DNA from: Peribacillus muralis
Lineage (GTDB): Bacteria; Bacillota; Bacilli; Bacillales; DSM-1321
Assembly (NCBI RefSeq): GCF_001439925.1
Contig: NZ_LMBV01000021.1
Span: forward strand, 32,338 to 78,313
DNA length: 45,976 nt
Reading direction: 5' to 3'
The notes under the pieces: model-generated
What the model was told of the DNA's origin: nothing
Seen by the model: the letters and a program-made list of their open reading frames with translations, nothing else
The model's database searches: none
Program-made: the position numbers and the translations under genes
Shown: positions 27,268 through 38,683 of the stretch, one piece after another
How the letters are laid out: the number at the start of each line of letters is the position of its first letter
How positions within the stretch are numbered: position 1 is the stretch's first letter

Positions 27268-27485
27268 GTGATCCACCCCATTTTTTTGAATACATCAGGC
27301 CTAATCATGACATAAGCAATAAATATATGTTCCGTACATTGCTCATCTTATTTTTTATCCTCTTTATCCATTTTCAAACCTATTGGAGAAAAAAAGTAAA
27401 AAGACCTTTGTATAGCTTATGCCCATTTTGTCCTTTTCATTTAAATAGTGTAAAGAAAATCTATTTGCCGTGAACCAAGACAACG

Positions 27486-27515
27486 AAAAAAGCGTGCTGC
27501 AGGAGGCAGCACGCT
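27486..27515 (-). terminator. Terminator of the pdh operon
   Basis: AGCGTGCTGC and GCAGCACGCT pair around a five-base loop, with TTTTTT after them on the minus strand. It lies 15 bases after the pdhD stop. Confidence 0.95.
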
Positions 27516-27529
27516 ACGAACAATAAAAA

Positions 27530-28942
27530 TTATTTAATGATGTGAATAGGAGTTCCAAGGGCCACTTCAGCAGCTTCCATTGTAATTTCCCCTAAAGTTG
27601 GATGCGCATGGATTGTCATCGCGATATCTTCGGCAGTCATTCCTGCTTCGATAGCCAAACCAAGTTCCGCGATCATATCAGATGCGTTTGGTCCTGCGAT
27701 TTGTGCTCCAATAACCAATCCGTCTTCTTTGCGAGTAATTAACTTCACAAATCCGTCTGTATTGTTTAAAGATAGAGCACGTCCATTTGCAGCGAATGGG
27801 AACTTAGAAGCAAGCGCTTCAATTCCAGCTTCCTTCGCTTCTTTTTCATTATAACCGACAGAAGCAAGTTCCGGTTCAGAGAATACAACAGCCGGAATGG
27901 CAAGGTAGTCGATTTCTGAAGAATGTCCAGCAATAGCCTCAGCTGCAATCTTACCTTCATAAGAAGCTTTATGAGCCAATTGAGGTCCAGAAACGATATC
28001 ACCGATCGCATAGATGTTTTTCACGCTTGTACGGCATTGTTTATCCGTTTCGATCAAACCGCGATCCGTCATTTTGATTCCGACTTGTTCAATACCGATT
28101 TCGGCAGTATTAGGACGACGTCCCACAGTTACCAATACGTAATCAGCTTCGACTTTTTTCTCTTCGCCTTTTGCTTCATAAGTAACGGTTACGCCTGTTT
28201 CGGTTTCTTCCACGCCTTTAGCATTTGCTTTCGTTACAATTTCAGCACCTTTGTTTTTAAGGTTACGCTTAACAAGAGCTGCCATTTGTTTTTCAAAACC
28301 AGCTGAAAGGATTTCTTCCGTACCTTCAAGAATCGTCACTTTAGTGCCAAAGCTTGCGAATGCTCCTCCAAGCTCAGTACCAATGTACCCGCCGCCGATT
28401 ACCACCATTGATTTTGGAACTTCTTCCAAAGCAAGGGCACCAGTGGAGTTAATTACGCGTTTTGTATATTTAAACGACGGAATCTCGATTGGCGATGAAC
28501 CAGTAGCGATGATCGCGTTTTTAAATGTATAAGTTTGGGCTGAGTCTTCATTCATAACACGGATGCTGTTTTCATCAACGAAATAAGCTTCGCCTGTTAC
28601 AACCTCCACATTATTGCCTTTTAGCAGGCCGCTAACGCCGCCCGTTAATTTTTTTACAACCGTGCCTTTCCAAGCTTGCACTTTAGAAAAATCAACAGAA
28701 ACTTTTTCTGCAAAGATTCCCATGTCTTCTGAATGCTGAGCTTCATGGAAACGGTGTCCCGCCGAAATTAGCGCCTTCGATGGGATACAGCCTACATTCA
28801 AACAAACCCCGCCGATTGTTCCTTTTTCAACGACCGTTACTTTTTGTCCAAGCTGTGCTGCACGAATTGCTGCAACATATCCCCCTGGGCCTGAACCGAT
28901 CACTAAAGTATCTGTTTCGATTGGAAAATCTCCTACAACCAT
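27530..28942 (-). CDS. pdhD: Dihydrolipoyl dehydrogenase (E3)
   Basis: The 470-residue flavoprotein reoxidises the lipoyl group of E2 using [18 protein letters not shown] binds [19 protein letters not shown] holds the redox cysteine pair, and HAHPTLGE carries the catalytic His-Glu. It follows pdhC by three bases with an AGGCG-type site. The same enzyme may serve other 2-oxo acid complexes. Confidence 0.98.
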   Translation of the reverse strand: MVVGDFPIETDTLVIGSGPGGYVAAIRAAQLGQKVTVVEKGTIGGVCLNVGCIPSKALISAGHRFHEAQHSEDMGIFAEKVSVDFSKVQAWKGTVVKKLTGGVSGLLKGNNVEVVTGEAYFVDENSIRVMNEDSAQTYTFKNAIIATGSSPIEIPSFKYTKRVINSTGALALEEVPKSMVVIGGGYIGTELGGAFASFGTKVTILEGTEEILSAGFEKQMAALVKRNLKNKGAEIVTKANAKGVEETETGVTVTYEAKGEEKKVEADYVLVTVGRRPNTAEIGIEQVGIKMTDRGLIETDKQCRTSVKNIYAIGDIVSGPQLAHKASYEGKIAAEAIAGHSSEIDYLAIPAVVFSEPELASVGYNEKEAKEAGIEALASKFPFAANGRALSLNNTDGFVKLITRKEDGLVIGAQIAGPNASDMIAELGLAIEAGMTAEDIAMTIHAHPTLGEITMEAAEVALGTPIHIIK

Positions 28943-28945
28943 TAT

Positions 28946-30307
28946 TTACGCCTCCATTAACAATAATTCTGGGTCGTTCAATAACTTTTTGATATGATTC
29001 AATGCATTTTGAGCAGTTGCTCCATCAATCATGCGGTGATCAAAGCTCAGTGATAATGCCAGAACTGGAGCGGCGATAATTTCCCCGTCGCGTACAATTG
29101 CTTTTTCGGCAATGCGTCCAATCCCTAGAATGGCAACTTCTGGGTGATTGATTACAGGTGTGAACCATTGGCCGCCTGCGGAACCGATATTCGTGATCGA
29201 GCATGAAGCACCTTTCATTTCGTTAGGAGCCAATTTTCCATCACGAGCTTTTGTCGCTAATTCATTAATTTCTTGTGAAATGGCAAAAGGTGATTTACGA
29301 TCTGCATCTTTAACAACAGGAACGAGCAAGCCTTTGTCTGTGTCTGCCGCGATTCCGATATTGTAATAGTGTTTATGGATGATCTCACTAGCTTCGTCAT
29401 CAAATGATGTGTTAAGCATAGGGAATTCACGTAATGCACTAGTTAACGCTTTAACAACATAAGGAAGGAATGTAAGCTTGATTCCTTTTGCAGCAGCAAC
29501 ATCCTTGAATTTCTTGCGGTGAGCGACGAGTAGCGTCACATCGACTTCATCCATCAATGTTACATGTGGAGCCGTCTGCTTGGATTTAACCATCGCTTTT
29601 GCGATCGCTTTTCTCATGCCGCTCATTTTCTCGCGAGTTTCAGGATATTGCCCTTCTGGAATTGACACTTTTGCTTTTTCAGTCGTTTCCTTATCACTTT
29701 GTTGTTGTGAAGCTTCACTTTGAGCTGCTGGTTGCTGTGGAGCGGATTTGCCGTTTTTGAAAGCATCGATGTCTTCTTTCATGATGCGGCCGTTATCCCC
29801 AGAACCAGAGATCTCACGAATATTTACCCCTTGTTCGCGTGCATATTTTCTGACAGAAGGCATGGCGATGATACGTCGTGAAGGATCAACCTCAACCGCT
29901 GGTTGTGCTCCCGCGCCCGTTTCTGCACTATTAGCTTGGTCCGGAGCAGCCTCTTTTTTGACTTCTTGTCCAGCTTCAGCAGTAGCTTGAACCTGAGCCT
30001 CCGTATTCTTCTCGCCTTCTGCCTTCGCTTCGTCTCCATGATCCCCTTTAAACTGAAGATCTTCATAACCTGGAGCATCGAATTTCACAAGAACATCACC
30101 AACAACGGCAACCGTTCCTTCTTCAACAAGGATTTCTTCCACTGTACCTTCAACAGGTGATGGAATTTCTACAACGGCTTTATCGTTTTGAACCTCGCAA
30201 AGCACGTCATCTTCTTGAATCTTATCTCCTGGTTTTACAAACCATTTCACTATTTCACCTTCGTGTATACCTTCTCCGATATCTGGGAGTCTAAATTGGA
30301 ATGCCAC
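28946..30307 (-). CDS. pdhC: Dihydrolipoamide acetyltransferase (E2)
   Basis: The 453-residue core subunit carries one lipoyl domain (about 1-80, lipoyl Lys43 in [10 protein letters not shown]), a flexible Ala/Gln/Glu linker, an E1/E3-binding domain (about 135-175) and the acyltransferase domain (about 215-453) with the active-site DHRMIDG. The start is a GTG at 30307 with AGGAGG nine bases before, which gives MAFQF as in other Bacillus E2; the TTG at 30316 is too close to the site. It lies 122 bases after pdhB. Confidence 0.97.
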   Translation of the reverse strand: MAFQFRLPDIGEGIHEGEIVKWFVKPGDKIQEDDVLCEVQNDKAVVEIPSPVEGTVEEILVEEGTVAVVGDVLVKFDAPGYEDLQFKGDHGDEAKAEGEKNTEAQVQATAEAGQEVKKEAAPDQANSAETGAGAQPAVEVDPSRRIIAMPSVRKYAREQGVNIREISGSGDNGRIMKEDIDAFKNGKSAPQQPAAQSEASQQQSDKETTEKAKVSIPEGQYPETREKMSGMRKAIAKAMVKSKQTAPHVTLMDEVDVTLLVAHRKKFKDVAAAKGIKLTFLPYVVKALTSALREFPMLNTSFDDEASEIIHKHYYNIGIAADTDKGLLVPVVKDADRKSPFAISQEINELATKARDGKLAPNEMKGASCSITNIGSAGGQWFTPVINHPEVAILGIGRIAEKAIVRDGEIIAAPVLALSLSFDHRMIDGATAQNALNHIKKLLNDPELLLMEA

Positions 30308-30429
30308 TGAGTTCAACCTCCTATATTAAATCATACTTAGTGCTTTGAATAAAGTCCTTTATCTTGCATTGTCATTAATGCTAATTCTTTCTCAAGCAAG
30401 CACTTTCATTCGCTTTACTTTAGATTAAG

Positions 30430-31407
30430 TTAAAACTTTAAGACTTTAGTCGCCGTTTCCATAATGTCTTTATAATTAGGGAGCCATACCGTTTCAGCTT
30501 GAGAGAACGGGAATACCGTATCAGCAGCCGCCACTCGCAATACAGGAGCATCCAGGCTCAAAATGGCACGTTCGTTAATTTCGGAGACCACATTTGCTGC
30601 TATGCCAGCTTGCTTCTGTGCTTCTTGGACAACGATAGCGCGTCCCGTTTTTTCTACTGAAGCAATGATTGTCTCAATATCAAGTGGAGATACAGTCCTT
30701 AAGTCGACAACCTCAACCGAATGACCATCCTTAGCCAATTCTTCCGCTGCCTTGATGGATTCCTGTACCATTGCACCATAAGTTATGATGGATAAATCCG
30801 TTCCTTCTCTTTTCACATCCGCTTTTCCTAACGGAATCGTATACTCTTCTTCAGGCACTTCCTGACGGAATGAGCGGTACAATTTCATATGCTCAAGGAA
30901 AATGACAGGATCATTATCACGAATCGCTGAAATCAATAAGCCTTTTGCATCGTAAGGAGTTGAAGGAATAACCACCTTTAATCCTGGTTGCTGAGCCATT
31001 AAACCTTCTAAGCTATCCGCATGCATTTCCGGTGTATGCACTCCGCCTCCGAATGGTGAACGAATTGTAACCGGCGCATTGTAACGACCGCCTGAACGGT
31101 AACGCATACGGGCAAGCTGACCGCTTACGGAGTCCATTACTTCATATATGAATCCGAAGAATTGAATTTCAGGAACAGGACGGAAACCTTGTAAAGAAAG
31201 ACCGACCGCTAAACCACCGATTCCAGATTCAGCAAGAGGAGTATCAAATACCCGATCTTCGCCGAATTCTTTTTGAAGATTTTCCGTAGCACGGAAAACT
31301 CCACCATTAAGACCAACATCTTCTCCAAAAACGAGTACGTTTTCGTCGTTTTTAAGTTCTGTACGTAATGCTTCTGTAATTGCTTGGATCATCGTCAATT
31401 GAGCCAT
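30430..31407 (-). CDS. pdhB: Pyruvate dehydrogenase E1 beta subunit
   Basis: The 325-residue subunit pairs with PdhA to decarboxylate pyruvate with thiamine diphosphate. It shows the family segments [15 protein letters not shown] near residue 28, [16 protein letters not shown] near 55 and [15 protein letters not shown] near 115. It begins three bases after the pdhA stop, with AAGGAG in the end of pdhA. Confidence 0.98.
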   Translation of the reverse strand: MAQLTMIQAITEALRTELKNDENVLVFGEDVGLNGGVFRATENLQKEFGEDRVFDTPLAESGIGGLAVGLSLQGFRPVPEIQFFGFIYEVMDSVSGQLARMRYRSGGRYNAPVTIRSPFGGGVHTPEMHADSLEGLMAQQPGLKVVIPSTPYDAKGLLISAIRDNDPVIFLEHMKLYRSFRQEVPEEEYTIPLGKADVKREGTDLSIITYGAMVQESIKAAEELAKDGHSVEVVDLRTVSPLDIETIIASVEKTGRAIVVQEAQKQAGIAANVVSEINERAILSLDAPVLRVAAADTVFPFSQAETVWLPNYKDIMETATKVLKF

Positions 31408-31410
31408 GGC

Positions 31411-32592
<1,182 letters not shown>

Positions 32593-32673
32593 TTATAGCT
32601 TCTTCAACAATCCATTGAATTATTTTCCCCTTAAGACCAATCCCTCAAACGTGGATACGCTTAATATGCTTCA

Positions 32674-32702
32674 ATCTTAGTCTGTACCATAAAAAAAATC
32701 AA
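32674..32702 (-). promoter_or_regulatory. Likely promoter of pdhABCD
   Basis: On the minus strand TTGATT (32697-32702) and TAAGAT (32674-32679) are 17 bases apart. The leader to pdhA would be about 140 bases. Confidence 0.55.
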
Positions 32703-33113
32703 GGAAAATGATACAAGGGATATCTAAATATTAATTTACAAGATGAATTGGCAACAGTCAATGTATTGAAGTTGCTTATTCTTTCGAAGTTATCGATCTT
32801 ACAGGACGGAATTCACCCCTCTGTATCAGTTTCATCTTTATAACTGTATCATTAAAATTGACCTATCTTTCGTTTTAGGAATGCCAAAGGATAACATTTG
32901 CTGTCGCCCACACAATCCTGCGAATCTTAAACCCCTTGAACTAAAGGCATTTCGTAAAATTTATATGAATATTCCGATAAAAGCTTCAAACGCTTTCATT
33001 CCAATCTGCTGTTAGAATTTCCGCTTTCGAATTTTTTTAGTACAGGCAGTCGAATATTCTCATTTGCTGGAATTATTATTCAGTAATTTCACATGTGCTA
33101 TTCGGATCCGACC
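32703..33113. other. Gene-free stretch between pdhA and ykyA
   Basis: No open frame with a plausible ribosome site was seen on either strand. The region is AT-rich and shows no strong hairpin apart from the ykyA terminator at its right end. It may contain further control sites for pdhA that I could not identify. Confidence 0.5.
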
Positions 33114-33147
33114 AAAAAAAAGGGGCTGCGAGTGAGAATCACAGCCC
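33114..33147 (-). terminator. Terminator of ykyA
   Basis: GGGCTGTGA and TCGCAGCCC pair, and eight T follow on the minus strand. It is nine bases after the ykyA stop. Confidence 0.85.
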
Positions 33148-33155
33148 ATCAGTAT

Positions 33156-33821
33156 TTATTCTTTTGTTGAATCAGCCATTTTTATGCCTGAACTGTCATA
33201 AAAACTTTCTTTTTTTTGATTGGATTTTTCCGTTAAGGCGTTAAATTGCTTATTGGCTTTCAAGACCTTTGAATACGAGGTATTGATTTTCTTGATTTGA
33301 CCTTGCAGTTCATCCATTTTTAGATCTTCTTTTTTAAACAGATCATATAATTCACGATCATAAGCCACGCTTTGCTGGTAGGCTTCATATAAGCTGTCGT
33401 AAGAACTATAACGTTCATTCATGACCTTTTTCATTTCAGTCACATCTTTTTTAATTTTTTCATCCTCTATCTTGCCGATTTGCTCATCTATCTTTTTGAA
33501 TTCTTTTTTCGAGGATTGCATACTGCTTTGTTCCTTTTCGATTATATCTTCGCGTTGATCAAGATTCTTGGTAGCTTCATCTGATAGCTTTACGATTTGT
33601 TCATATTCATCCATGCCAAGTTTAATGATTTTCTCGTACTGTTCTTTTTCTTTTTTCTCCAAGTCATTAAGCGGCTCTTGATTGTTGTTGAAATCTTTTT
33701 CTTTTTCTGCTGTTTTTTCTAGGATGTTGTGGATTCTTTCTTCCGGCGAACCATTTAAACAACCGGTCATCATCACTAAAGTGAAAAGAAGTAAAATAAC
33801 AATTGGGCCAATACGCTTCAA
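33156..33821 (-). CDS. ykyA: YkyA cell-wall-binding lipoprotein
   Basis: The 221-residue protein has a signal peptide ending in VMMTGC, so the mature protein is lipid-anchored at Cys21. The rest is a long, highly charged alpha-helical coiled coil of the YkyA family, with no known catalytic motif. The start is a TTG at 33821 with AAGGAG nine bases before. The gene lies upstream of pdhA on the same strand as in B. subtilis, but a terminator separates them. Confidence 0.9.
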   Translation of the reverse strand: MKRIGPIVILLLFTLVMMTGCLNGSPEERIHNILEKTAEKEKDFNNNQEPLNDLEKKEKEQYEKIIKLGMDEYEQIVKLSDEATKNLDQREDIIEKEQSSMQSSKKEFKKIDEQIGKIEDEKIKKDVTEMKKVMNERYSSYDSLYEAYQQSVAYDRELYDLFKKEDLKMDELQGQIKKINTSYSKVLKANKQFNALTEKSNQKKESFYDSSGIKMADSTKE

Positions 33822-34044
33822 TATAGACAGCTCCTTCTGATAGTTCTTCGAAGATTCATATTTCTAAACAATACCTGTTAAAGCAGCAGCGGTAGACACT
33901 CGTACTAAAACATATTCGAAACAGGATTTTTTCATTACTGGGCGTTAGCCTACACCCTTTAAACCATACTGCATAGGCTGTAGGGACCGTTTCTAATCAG
34001 AGTGGTCAGCTTTAAAAACAATACAAATACGGAGGTATGAAATT

Positions 34045-34203
34045 ATGTATGGAGGTTACAACCAGGAATGTTGTTATCCGGTAAACGTTGCACCCAGCTA
34101 TGGTTATGGTGAGCAATGTGGTGGCGGTGGCTTTGGAAGCGGCTTTGCCATAATCATTGTCCTTTTCATTCTGCTCATCATCGTCGGCGCTTGCTTATGC
34201 TAA
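34045..34203 (+). CDS. YjcZ-family small hydrophobic peptide
   Basis: The 52-residue peptide starts MYGGYNQECC and ends in a hydrophobic helix (about residues 33-52, ending GACLC). A Gly-rich linker lies between. This is the layout of the YjcZ/sporulation-associated small peptides of bacilli. The ATG at 34045 is preceded by GGAGGT. Its role is not known. It is too short for standard ORF lists. Confidence 0.85.
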   Translation: MYGGYNQECCYPVNVAPSYGYGEQCGGGGFGSGFAIIIVLFILLIIVGACLC

Positions 34204-34304
34204 ACAGATAATCACCTTTACCTTTACCCGAAATGTTATCCATTTACCCCTGATTCACGAAAAAAGATGTATTTTTTAATTCGACTTCAACTTGAAAAAA
34301 TGTA

Positions 34305-34348
34305 TGGGGTGGGAGGGCGGGTATCCCCGGATTCCCTCCCTATCCCAT
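34305..34348 (+). other. G-quadruplex motif overlapping a hairpin
   Basis: GGGGTGGGAGGGCGGG at 34306-34321 has four G-runs with single-base loops, the most stable G4 layout. The downstream CCCTCCC and CCC can instead pair with the same G-runs to form a hairpin. It lies about 100 bases upstream of def and downstream of the YjcZ-like gene; there is no T-run, so a plain terminator is not obvious. Confidence 0.6.
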
Positions 34349-34442
34349 TCTCTTTAGATCGGCCCAACCATTAACTTTCTTCATGTTTTTTGTTAAAATA
34401 ACCTTATACATATCATAACAATCTATATGGGGGTGAAAAACG

Positions 34443-34997
34443 ATGCTTACTATGGATGATTTCGTTAAAGAAGACGATCCTATTTTACGGAAGGTCGCTA
34501 TGGAGGTTCCACTCCCGGCATCAGATGCTGATAAGCAACTTTTAGCCAGCTTGATGGAATATGTCCAAAACAGCCAGAAACCTGATATTGCCGCTCTATA
34601 TGGGTTAAGGGCAGGAATTGGCTTGGCCGCACCACAGGTGAATGTTTCAAAAAGGATGATTGCTGTCCATTTAAGAGATCAAGATGATAAGCTCTACAGC
34701 TATGCGCTCTTCAATCCTAAGCTCCTAAGCCATTCAGTGGAGAAAGCCTACTTGACAACAGGAGAAGGGTGTCTTTCCGTTAATCGGCCCGTTTCCGGCT
34801 ATGTACCACGTTATGCTCGAATTACGGTTGTAGGTACGGACTTGGCGGGAAACTCGATCCAACTTCGGTTAAAGGGCATCCCTGCAATTTGCTTTCAACA
34901 TGAAATCGATCACCTGAATGGAATCATGTTTTATGATCATATCAATCAGGAAGAACCTTATACCGTCCCGGACAATTCGATTGCGGTGGAACGATGA
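34443..34997 (+). CDS. def: Peptide deformylase
   Basis: The 184-residue metalloenzyme removes the formyl group from new proteins. All three motifs are present: GIGLAAPQ near residue 60, EGCLS near 110 and QHEIDHLNG near 155, which bind the metal ion. The length and the insertion after motif 1 fit the type II Gram-positive deformylases such as B. subtilis YkrB. The ATG at 34443 follows GGGGGTG. Confidence 0.96.
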   Translation: MLTMDDFVKEDDPILRKVAMEVPLPASDADKQLLASLMEYVQNSQKPDIAALYGLRAGIGLAAPQVNVSKRMIAVHLRDQDDKLYSYALFNPKLLSHSVEKAYLTTGEGCLSVNRPVSGYVPRYARITVVGTDLAGNSIQLRLKGIPAICFQHEIDHLNGIMFYDHINQEEPYTVPDNSIAVER

Positions 34998-35010
34998 CCA
35001 TTTTCCTGTG

Positions 35011-35044
35011 AAAAACTCCCGTCTGTTAGCCGACGGGAGTTTTT
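35011..35044. terminator. Bidirectional terminator between def and ykrA
   Basis: AAAAACTCCCGTC pairs with GACGGGAGTTTTT around an eight-base loop, with T-runs for both strands. It separates two convergent genes. Confidence 0.93.
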
Positions 35045-35048
35045 ATTT

Positions 35049-35816
35049 TTAAATGAGTCCAAGTTCCTTCAAGCCAAACAATATGCCATCCTCGTCGACA
35101 TCTTTCGTTACAAAATCGGCTTCCTGCTTCACAAGTTGACCGGCATTCCCCATCGCCACGCCATAGCCCGCCACTTTTAGCATTTCGATATCATTTAACC
35201 CATCACCAAAGGCATAGACATCCTCGAGAGCAAAGCCGACTTTTTCCATTAGTATTTTTATGCCTTCTGCTTTTGAACCACCAAACGGAAGTACGTCCGT
35301 AGAGTACGTATGCCACCTGATGAAATGGAAGTCATCATATTTCCCTACATAATTCCCTTCTTCATCTTCGGAGCAAAATAATAATGCCTGATATATATCA
35401 TTGTCCTCATAAAAATCGGCCGCATGCTCAGGGTGGGGGAACTTCAGGGTGCTTAAAGCTTCTTCGATTCGGCCATGATGAGGCACACTGGATTTCATCG
35501 TCTCTCCATTCATGAAGACAATCGGGATTTCATGTTTTTCAGCATGTTCGTGAAGCTTCCTTACCTCTGATTTGTTCAATGGATTTTTATAAACGACTTT
35601 CCCTTCAAAAACGACATATTGCCCATTGAAACTAACGAATGTATCAATGCCGAGCTCATCTCTCAATGACTCGAACATGAACGGAGCCCTTCCTGTTGCT
35701 ATCGCAACAAAAACCCCGTTATCCTGCAATTGCTTAATGGCTTTTTTCGTTGAGGCAGGTAACTTTTTTTCATGATCCAGCAATGTGCCGTCAATATCAA
35801 AAAATACGATTTTCAC
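35049..35816 (-). CDS. ykrA: HAD-superfamily Cof-type phosphatase YkrA
   Basis: The 255-residue protein has the HAD motif DIDGTLLDHEKKL at the start, ATGRAP as motif II, and the motif IV segment AFGDGLNDIEML near residue 205. A cap domain of the Cof type lies between. It probably dephosphorylates a small sugar or cofactor phosphate; the substrate is not known. The start is a GTG at 35816 with GGAAGTG before it. Confidence 0.92.
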   Translation of the reverse strand: MKIVFFDIDGTLLDHEKKLPASTKKAIKQLQDNGVFVAIATGRAPFMFESLRDELGIDTFVSFNGQYVVFEGKVVYKNPLNKSEVRKLHEHAEKHEIPIVFMNGETMKSSVPHHGRIEEALSTLKFPHPEHAADFYEDNDIYQALLFCSEDEEGNYVGKYDDFHFIRWHTYSTDVLPFGGSKAEGIKILMEKVGFALEDVYAFGDGLNDIEMLKVAGYGVAMGNAGQLVKQEADFVTKDVDEDGILFGLKELGLI

Positions 35817-36071
35817 TAATCATTCACTTCCAATTCATTCGATTTATCCTTAACTAATATGTACCCATTTAATAATTGTCATCATGATAAGTCAAGTAAC
35901 TGTCTCAAATTCCACTCAAAGTCACGTTTTTTATTCAAGAATGTGCATACACTACTATTAAGAGTTCCTAACTCGACCTTCATCTCCCATTTCCCCCTTC
36001 CTTCCTTTGAATTTAGTTACCCATTCAACGAGCCTTTTTTTGAAAATGGGCCAAGTACTTGTAAAGAGATA

Positions 36072-36099
36072 TTTACATTATGGAATAATCCTATACAAT
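36072..36099 (+). promoter_or_regulatory. Promoter for a possible small peptide
   Basis: TTTACA at 36072-36077 and TACAAT at 36094-36099 are spaced by 16 bases. It lies 25 bases upstream of the 23-residue frame. Confidence 0.5.
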
Positions 36100-36123
36100 A
36101 ATAACTAAGGGAGTGTGATCGCC

Positions 36124-36195
36124 ATGTTAAAAAAGCTTCGTAAAAAGCTTGTAAAACAGTGGAATGATCTTTTAAGAAAAAAATCCATCGCATGA
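36124..36195 (+). CDS. Possible 23-residue basic amphipathic peptide
   Basis: The frame encodes MLKKLRKKLVKQWNDLL followed by RKKSIA. It is strongly basic and would form an amphipathic helix. A ribosome site AAGGGAG lies eleven bases before the ATG, and a promoter is present. I do not recognise it. It could be a small membrane-active peptide or a leader peptide of a regulatory RNA; it could also be chance. Confidence 0.45.
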   Translation: MLKKLRKKLVKQWNDLLRKKSIA

Positions 36196-36311
36196 TCCGC
36201 CATTCATGTCTTGCCATGGCCGTCATCCATTTGCGAATTTTTTTCGGACAGCCCTTCAAAAACTTGCGGAGGGCTTCTTCCTTGTTGTAAAGTTCTTGTT
36301 AAGCATTCTTT

Positions 36312-36344
36312 CCATTGGCAATATGATAGCCAATGGCTATCATA
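36312..36344. repeat. Two overlapping, mutually exclusive hairpins
   Basis: CCATTGGC (36312-36319) pairs with GCCAATGG (36329-36336). TATGATAGCC (36322-36331) pairs with GGCTATCATA (36335-36344). The two perfect stems share bases, so only one can form. No T-run follows. Confidence 0.55.
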
Positions 36345-36604
36345 CATATTTTGCTTTGAATATGAACCGTTATTCTTTTTAAGCGCTGCAATAGCGCGAC
36401 TTTAAAAAACAAGAAAGAAAACGGTAATGATTTTCAGTAATTGAGATAAGCTGAAATCGCCAGAAAATGAGCTGTCCGAAACTTTATTAGCCGATTTAAG
36501 TTTTACACGTAGTAAAAACGGATAGGATAGAGGATAGAGGACTAAACGAACCGGCGATCTATTTTTTTATATACTTTGTCAGACATTAGTATATTTAGTT
36601 CAGC

Positions 36605-36645
36605 AAAACCCCTTCCGTTTTTTTGGCGGAGCTGGGTTTATTTTT
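36605..36645 (+). terminator. Possible terminator upstream of rpoY
   Basis: AAACCCCTTCCG and CGGAGCTGGGTTT can pair imperfectly around a T-rich loop, followed by TTTTT after one A. It lies about 90 bases before rpoY and may end transcription from the small peptide locus. The stretch 36196-36604 holds this, the hairpins at 36312 and a GCGCT/AGCGC hairpin near 36383-36395, and no gene I can support. Confidence 0.5.
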
Positions 36646-36727
36646 ACATGATGTTGAAAAACATGTAAAAATTGTTGTTTTTATATATAATGAAAAAAGC
36701 AATGCACACAAGTGAGGAGAGATTAAA

Positions 36728-36937
36728 ATGGTTTTTAAGGTATACTATCAAGTAACCATATCAGAGGTTCCCATCAGGGAGAATACTAAAACAATGTTTG
36801 TCGAAGGTGAATCCGTTCGTGACGTTCGTTTAAAACTAAAAGAAGAACCTTATAACGTAGAAATCGTACTACCCGTAACCGGAGCATATTTAGACTATGA
36901 AAAACAAAATGAAGATTACAAAGTATTGGAGCTATAA
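36728..36937 (+). CDS. rpoY: RNA polymerase epsilon subunit
   Basis: The 69-residue protein is the UPF0356/YkzG family, now known as the epsilon subunit of Firmicutes RNA polymerase. It starts MVFKVYYQVTISEVPIRENT and has no enzymatic motif. The ATG at 36728 follows GAGGAGAG. A TATAAT -10 lies at 36686-36691. It is three bases upstream of rnjA, so the two are co-transcribed. Confidence 0.95.
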   Translation: MVFKVYYQVTISEVPIRENTKTMFVEGESVRDVRLKLKEEPYNVEIVLPVTGAYLDYEKQNEDYKVLEL

Positions 36938-36940
36938 TTT

Positions 36941-38611
36941 ATGAAATTCGTAAAAAATGATCAAACAGCTGTATTCGCCCTGGGCGGTTTAGGCGAAATC
37001 GGTAAGAACACATATGCGGTTCAGTTTCAAGATGAGATCATCGTCATTGATGCTGGAATTAAATTTCCGGAAGATGAGCTTCTCGGTATTGACTATGTGA
37101 TTCCAGACTACAGCTATTTAGAGAAAAATGTAGATAAAATTAAAGGCGTCTTCATTACGCATGGACATGAAGACCATATTGGCGGGATTCCATATTTACT
37201 TAGAAAAGTGAATGTACCTGTTTACGGCGGGAAACTGGCACTTGGGTTGCTTCGCAATAAATTGGAAGAACACGGCCTTTTACGTCAGACGACGATGATT
37301 GAAATTAGTGAAGATGAAGTGATTAAGTTCCGTAAAACTTCCGTTTCTTTCTTCCGGACAACCCATAGTATCCCAGATTCTTATGGAATTGTTGTAAAGA
37401 CGCCACCTGGCCAAATCGTCCATACTGGTGATTTTAAGTTCGACTTCACTCCAGTGGGTGAACCAGCCAACTTGACCAAGATGGCTGAGATCGGTAAAGA
37501 AGGCGTATTGTGCTTGCTCTCGGATAGCACAAATAGTGAGGTACAGAATTTCACGATGTCCGAAAGCCGCGTCGGCGATACCATTCAAGACATTTTCCGT
37601 AAGGTCGACGGCCGGATCATTTTTGCAACATTCGCTTCGAACATCCACCGTCTTCAACAAGTGGTGGAGGCTGCAGTGGCAAACGGCCGTAAAATAGCCG
37701 TTTTTGGACGCAGCATGGATTCTGCCATATCAATAGGCCAGGATCTTGGCTATATCGTGGCACCTAAGGATACATTCATTGATGTACAGCAACTAAATCG
37801 CATGCCTGCGAACAAAGTCACCATCCTTTGTACAGGCAGCCAAGGTGAACCAATGGCCGCCCTTTCGAGGATTGCTAATGGAACACATCGTCAAATCCAA
37901 ATCATTCCTGGGGATACAGTCGTATTTTCTTCATCACCTATTCCAGGGAATACGATCAGTGTTTCCAGAACGATCAATCAATTATATCGCGCTGGTGCAG
38001 AAGTCATTTCAGGCCCATTGAATGATATCCATACATCAGGACATGGCGGGCAGCAGGAACAAAAGCTTATGCTTCGCTTAATCAAGCCGAAATTCTTCAT
38101 GCCTATCCATGGTGAGTACCGGATGCAAAAACTCCATGCACGCCATGCAGTCGACTGTGGAGTTCCAGAGGAAAACTGCTTCATCATGGATAACGGTGAA
38201 GTGCTTTCTTTAAGTGAAAATACAGCACAAATCGCTGGCAAAATCCCTTCAGGTTCCGTTTACATCGATGGAAGCGGCATCGGGGATATCGGTAACATCG
38301 TTTTACGCGATCGTCGCATCCTGTCTGAAGAAGGCCTTGTCGTCGTCGTTGTCAGCATCAACATGAAGGAATTCAAAATTGCTTCGGGTCCCGACATCAT
38401 CTCACGCGGATTCGTTTATATGAGGGAATCAGGAGATCTGATCAGCGATGCTCAATCCTTGATTACCAAGCATTTGAATAAAGTGATGGATCGCAAGACT
38501 ACACAATGGTCCGAAATTAAAAATGAAATTACTGATACATTGTCTCCATTCCTTTATGAAAAGACGAAACGCCGTCCGATGATCCTACCGATCATCATGG
38601 AAGTACAATGA
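36941..38611 (+). CDS. rnjA: Ribonuclease J1
   Basis: The 556-residue beta-CASP metallo-beta-lactamase nuclease has both endonuclease and 5'-3' exonuclease activity and is central to RNA turnover in bacilli. The zinc motif HGHEDHIGG lies near residue 74, with further metal ligands in VHTGDFKFD and the C-terminal part including FMPIHGEYR. Length is typical. SR1P in the same window is known to affect the GapA-RNase J1 interaction. It is downstream of rpoY by three bases. Confidence 0.98.
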   Translation: MKFVKNDQTAVFALGGLGEIGKNTYAVQFQDEIIVIDAGIKFPEDELLGIDYVIPDYSYLEKNVDKIKGVFITHGHEDHIGGIPYLLRKVNVPVYGGKLALGLLRNKLEEHGLLRQTTMIEISEDEVIKFRKTSVSFFRTTHSIPDSYGIVVKTPPGQIVHTGDFKFDFTPVGEPANLTKMAEIGKEGVLCLLSDSTNSEVQNFTMSESRVGDTIQDIFRKVDGRIIFATFASNIHRLQQVVEAAVANGRKIAVFGRSMDSAISIGQDLGYIVAPKDTFIDVQQLNRMPANKVTILCTGSQGEPMAALSRIANGTHRQIQIIPGDTVVFSSSPIPGNTISVSRTINQLYRAGAEVISGPLNDIHTSGHGGQQEQKLMLRLIKPKFFMPIHGEYRMQKLHARHAVDCGVPEENCFIMDNGEVLSLSENTAQIAGKIPSGSVYIDGSGIGDIGNIVLRDRRILSEEGLVVVVVSINMKEFKIASGPDIISRGFVYMRESGDLISDAQSLITKHLNKVMDRKTTQWSEIKNEITDTLSPFLYEKTKRRPMILPIIMEVQ

Positions 38612-38616
38612 ACAAG

Positions 38617-38649
38617 AAAAACCCCAGCCATGAAATGGCTGGGGTTTTT
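38617..38649. terminator. Bidirectional terminator between rnjA and ktrC
   Basis: AAAAACCCCAGCCAT pairs perfectly with ATGGCTGGGGTTTTT around three bases. It ends both convergent genes. Confidence 0.95.
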
Positions 38650-38683
38650 CTGTTCATTTAAGATGTTTTGGCACGACTCTTCC

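Noticed and set aside
36520..36542. Short tandem GGATAGA-like repeats
   Set aside because: Only about three imperfect units are present; too little to be called a feature.
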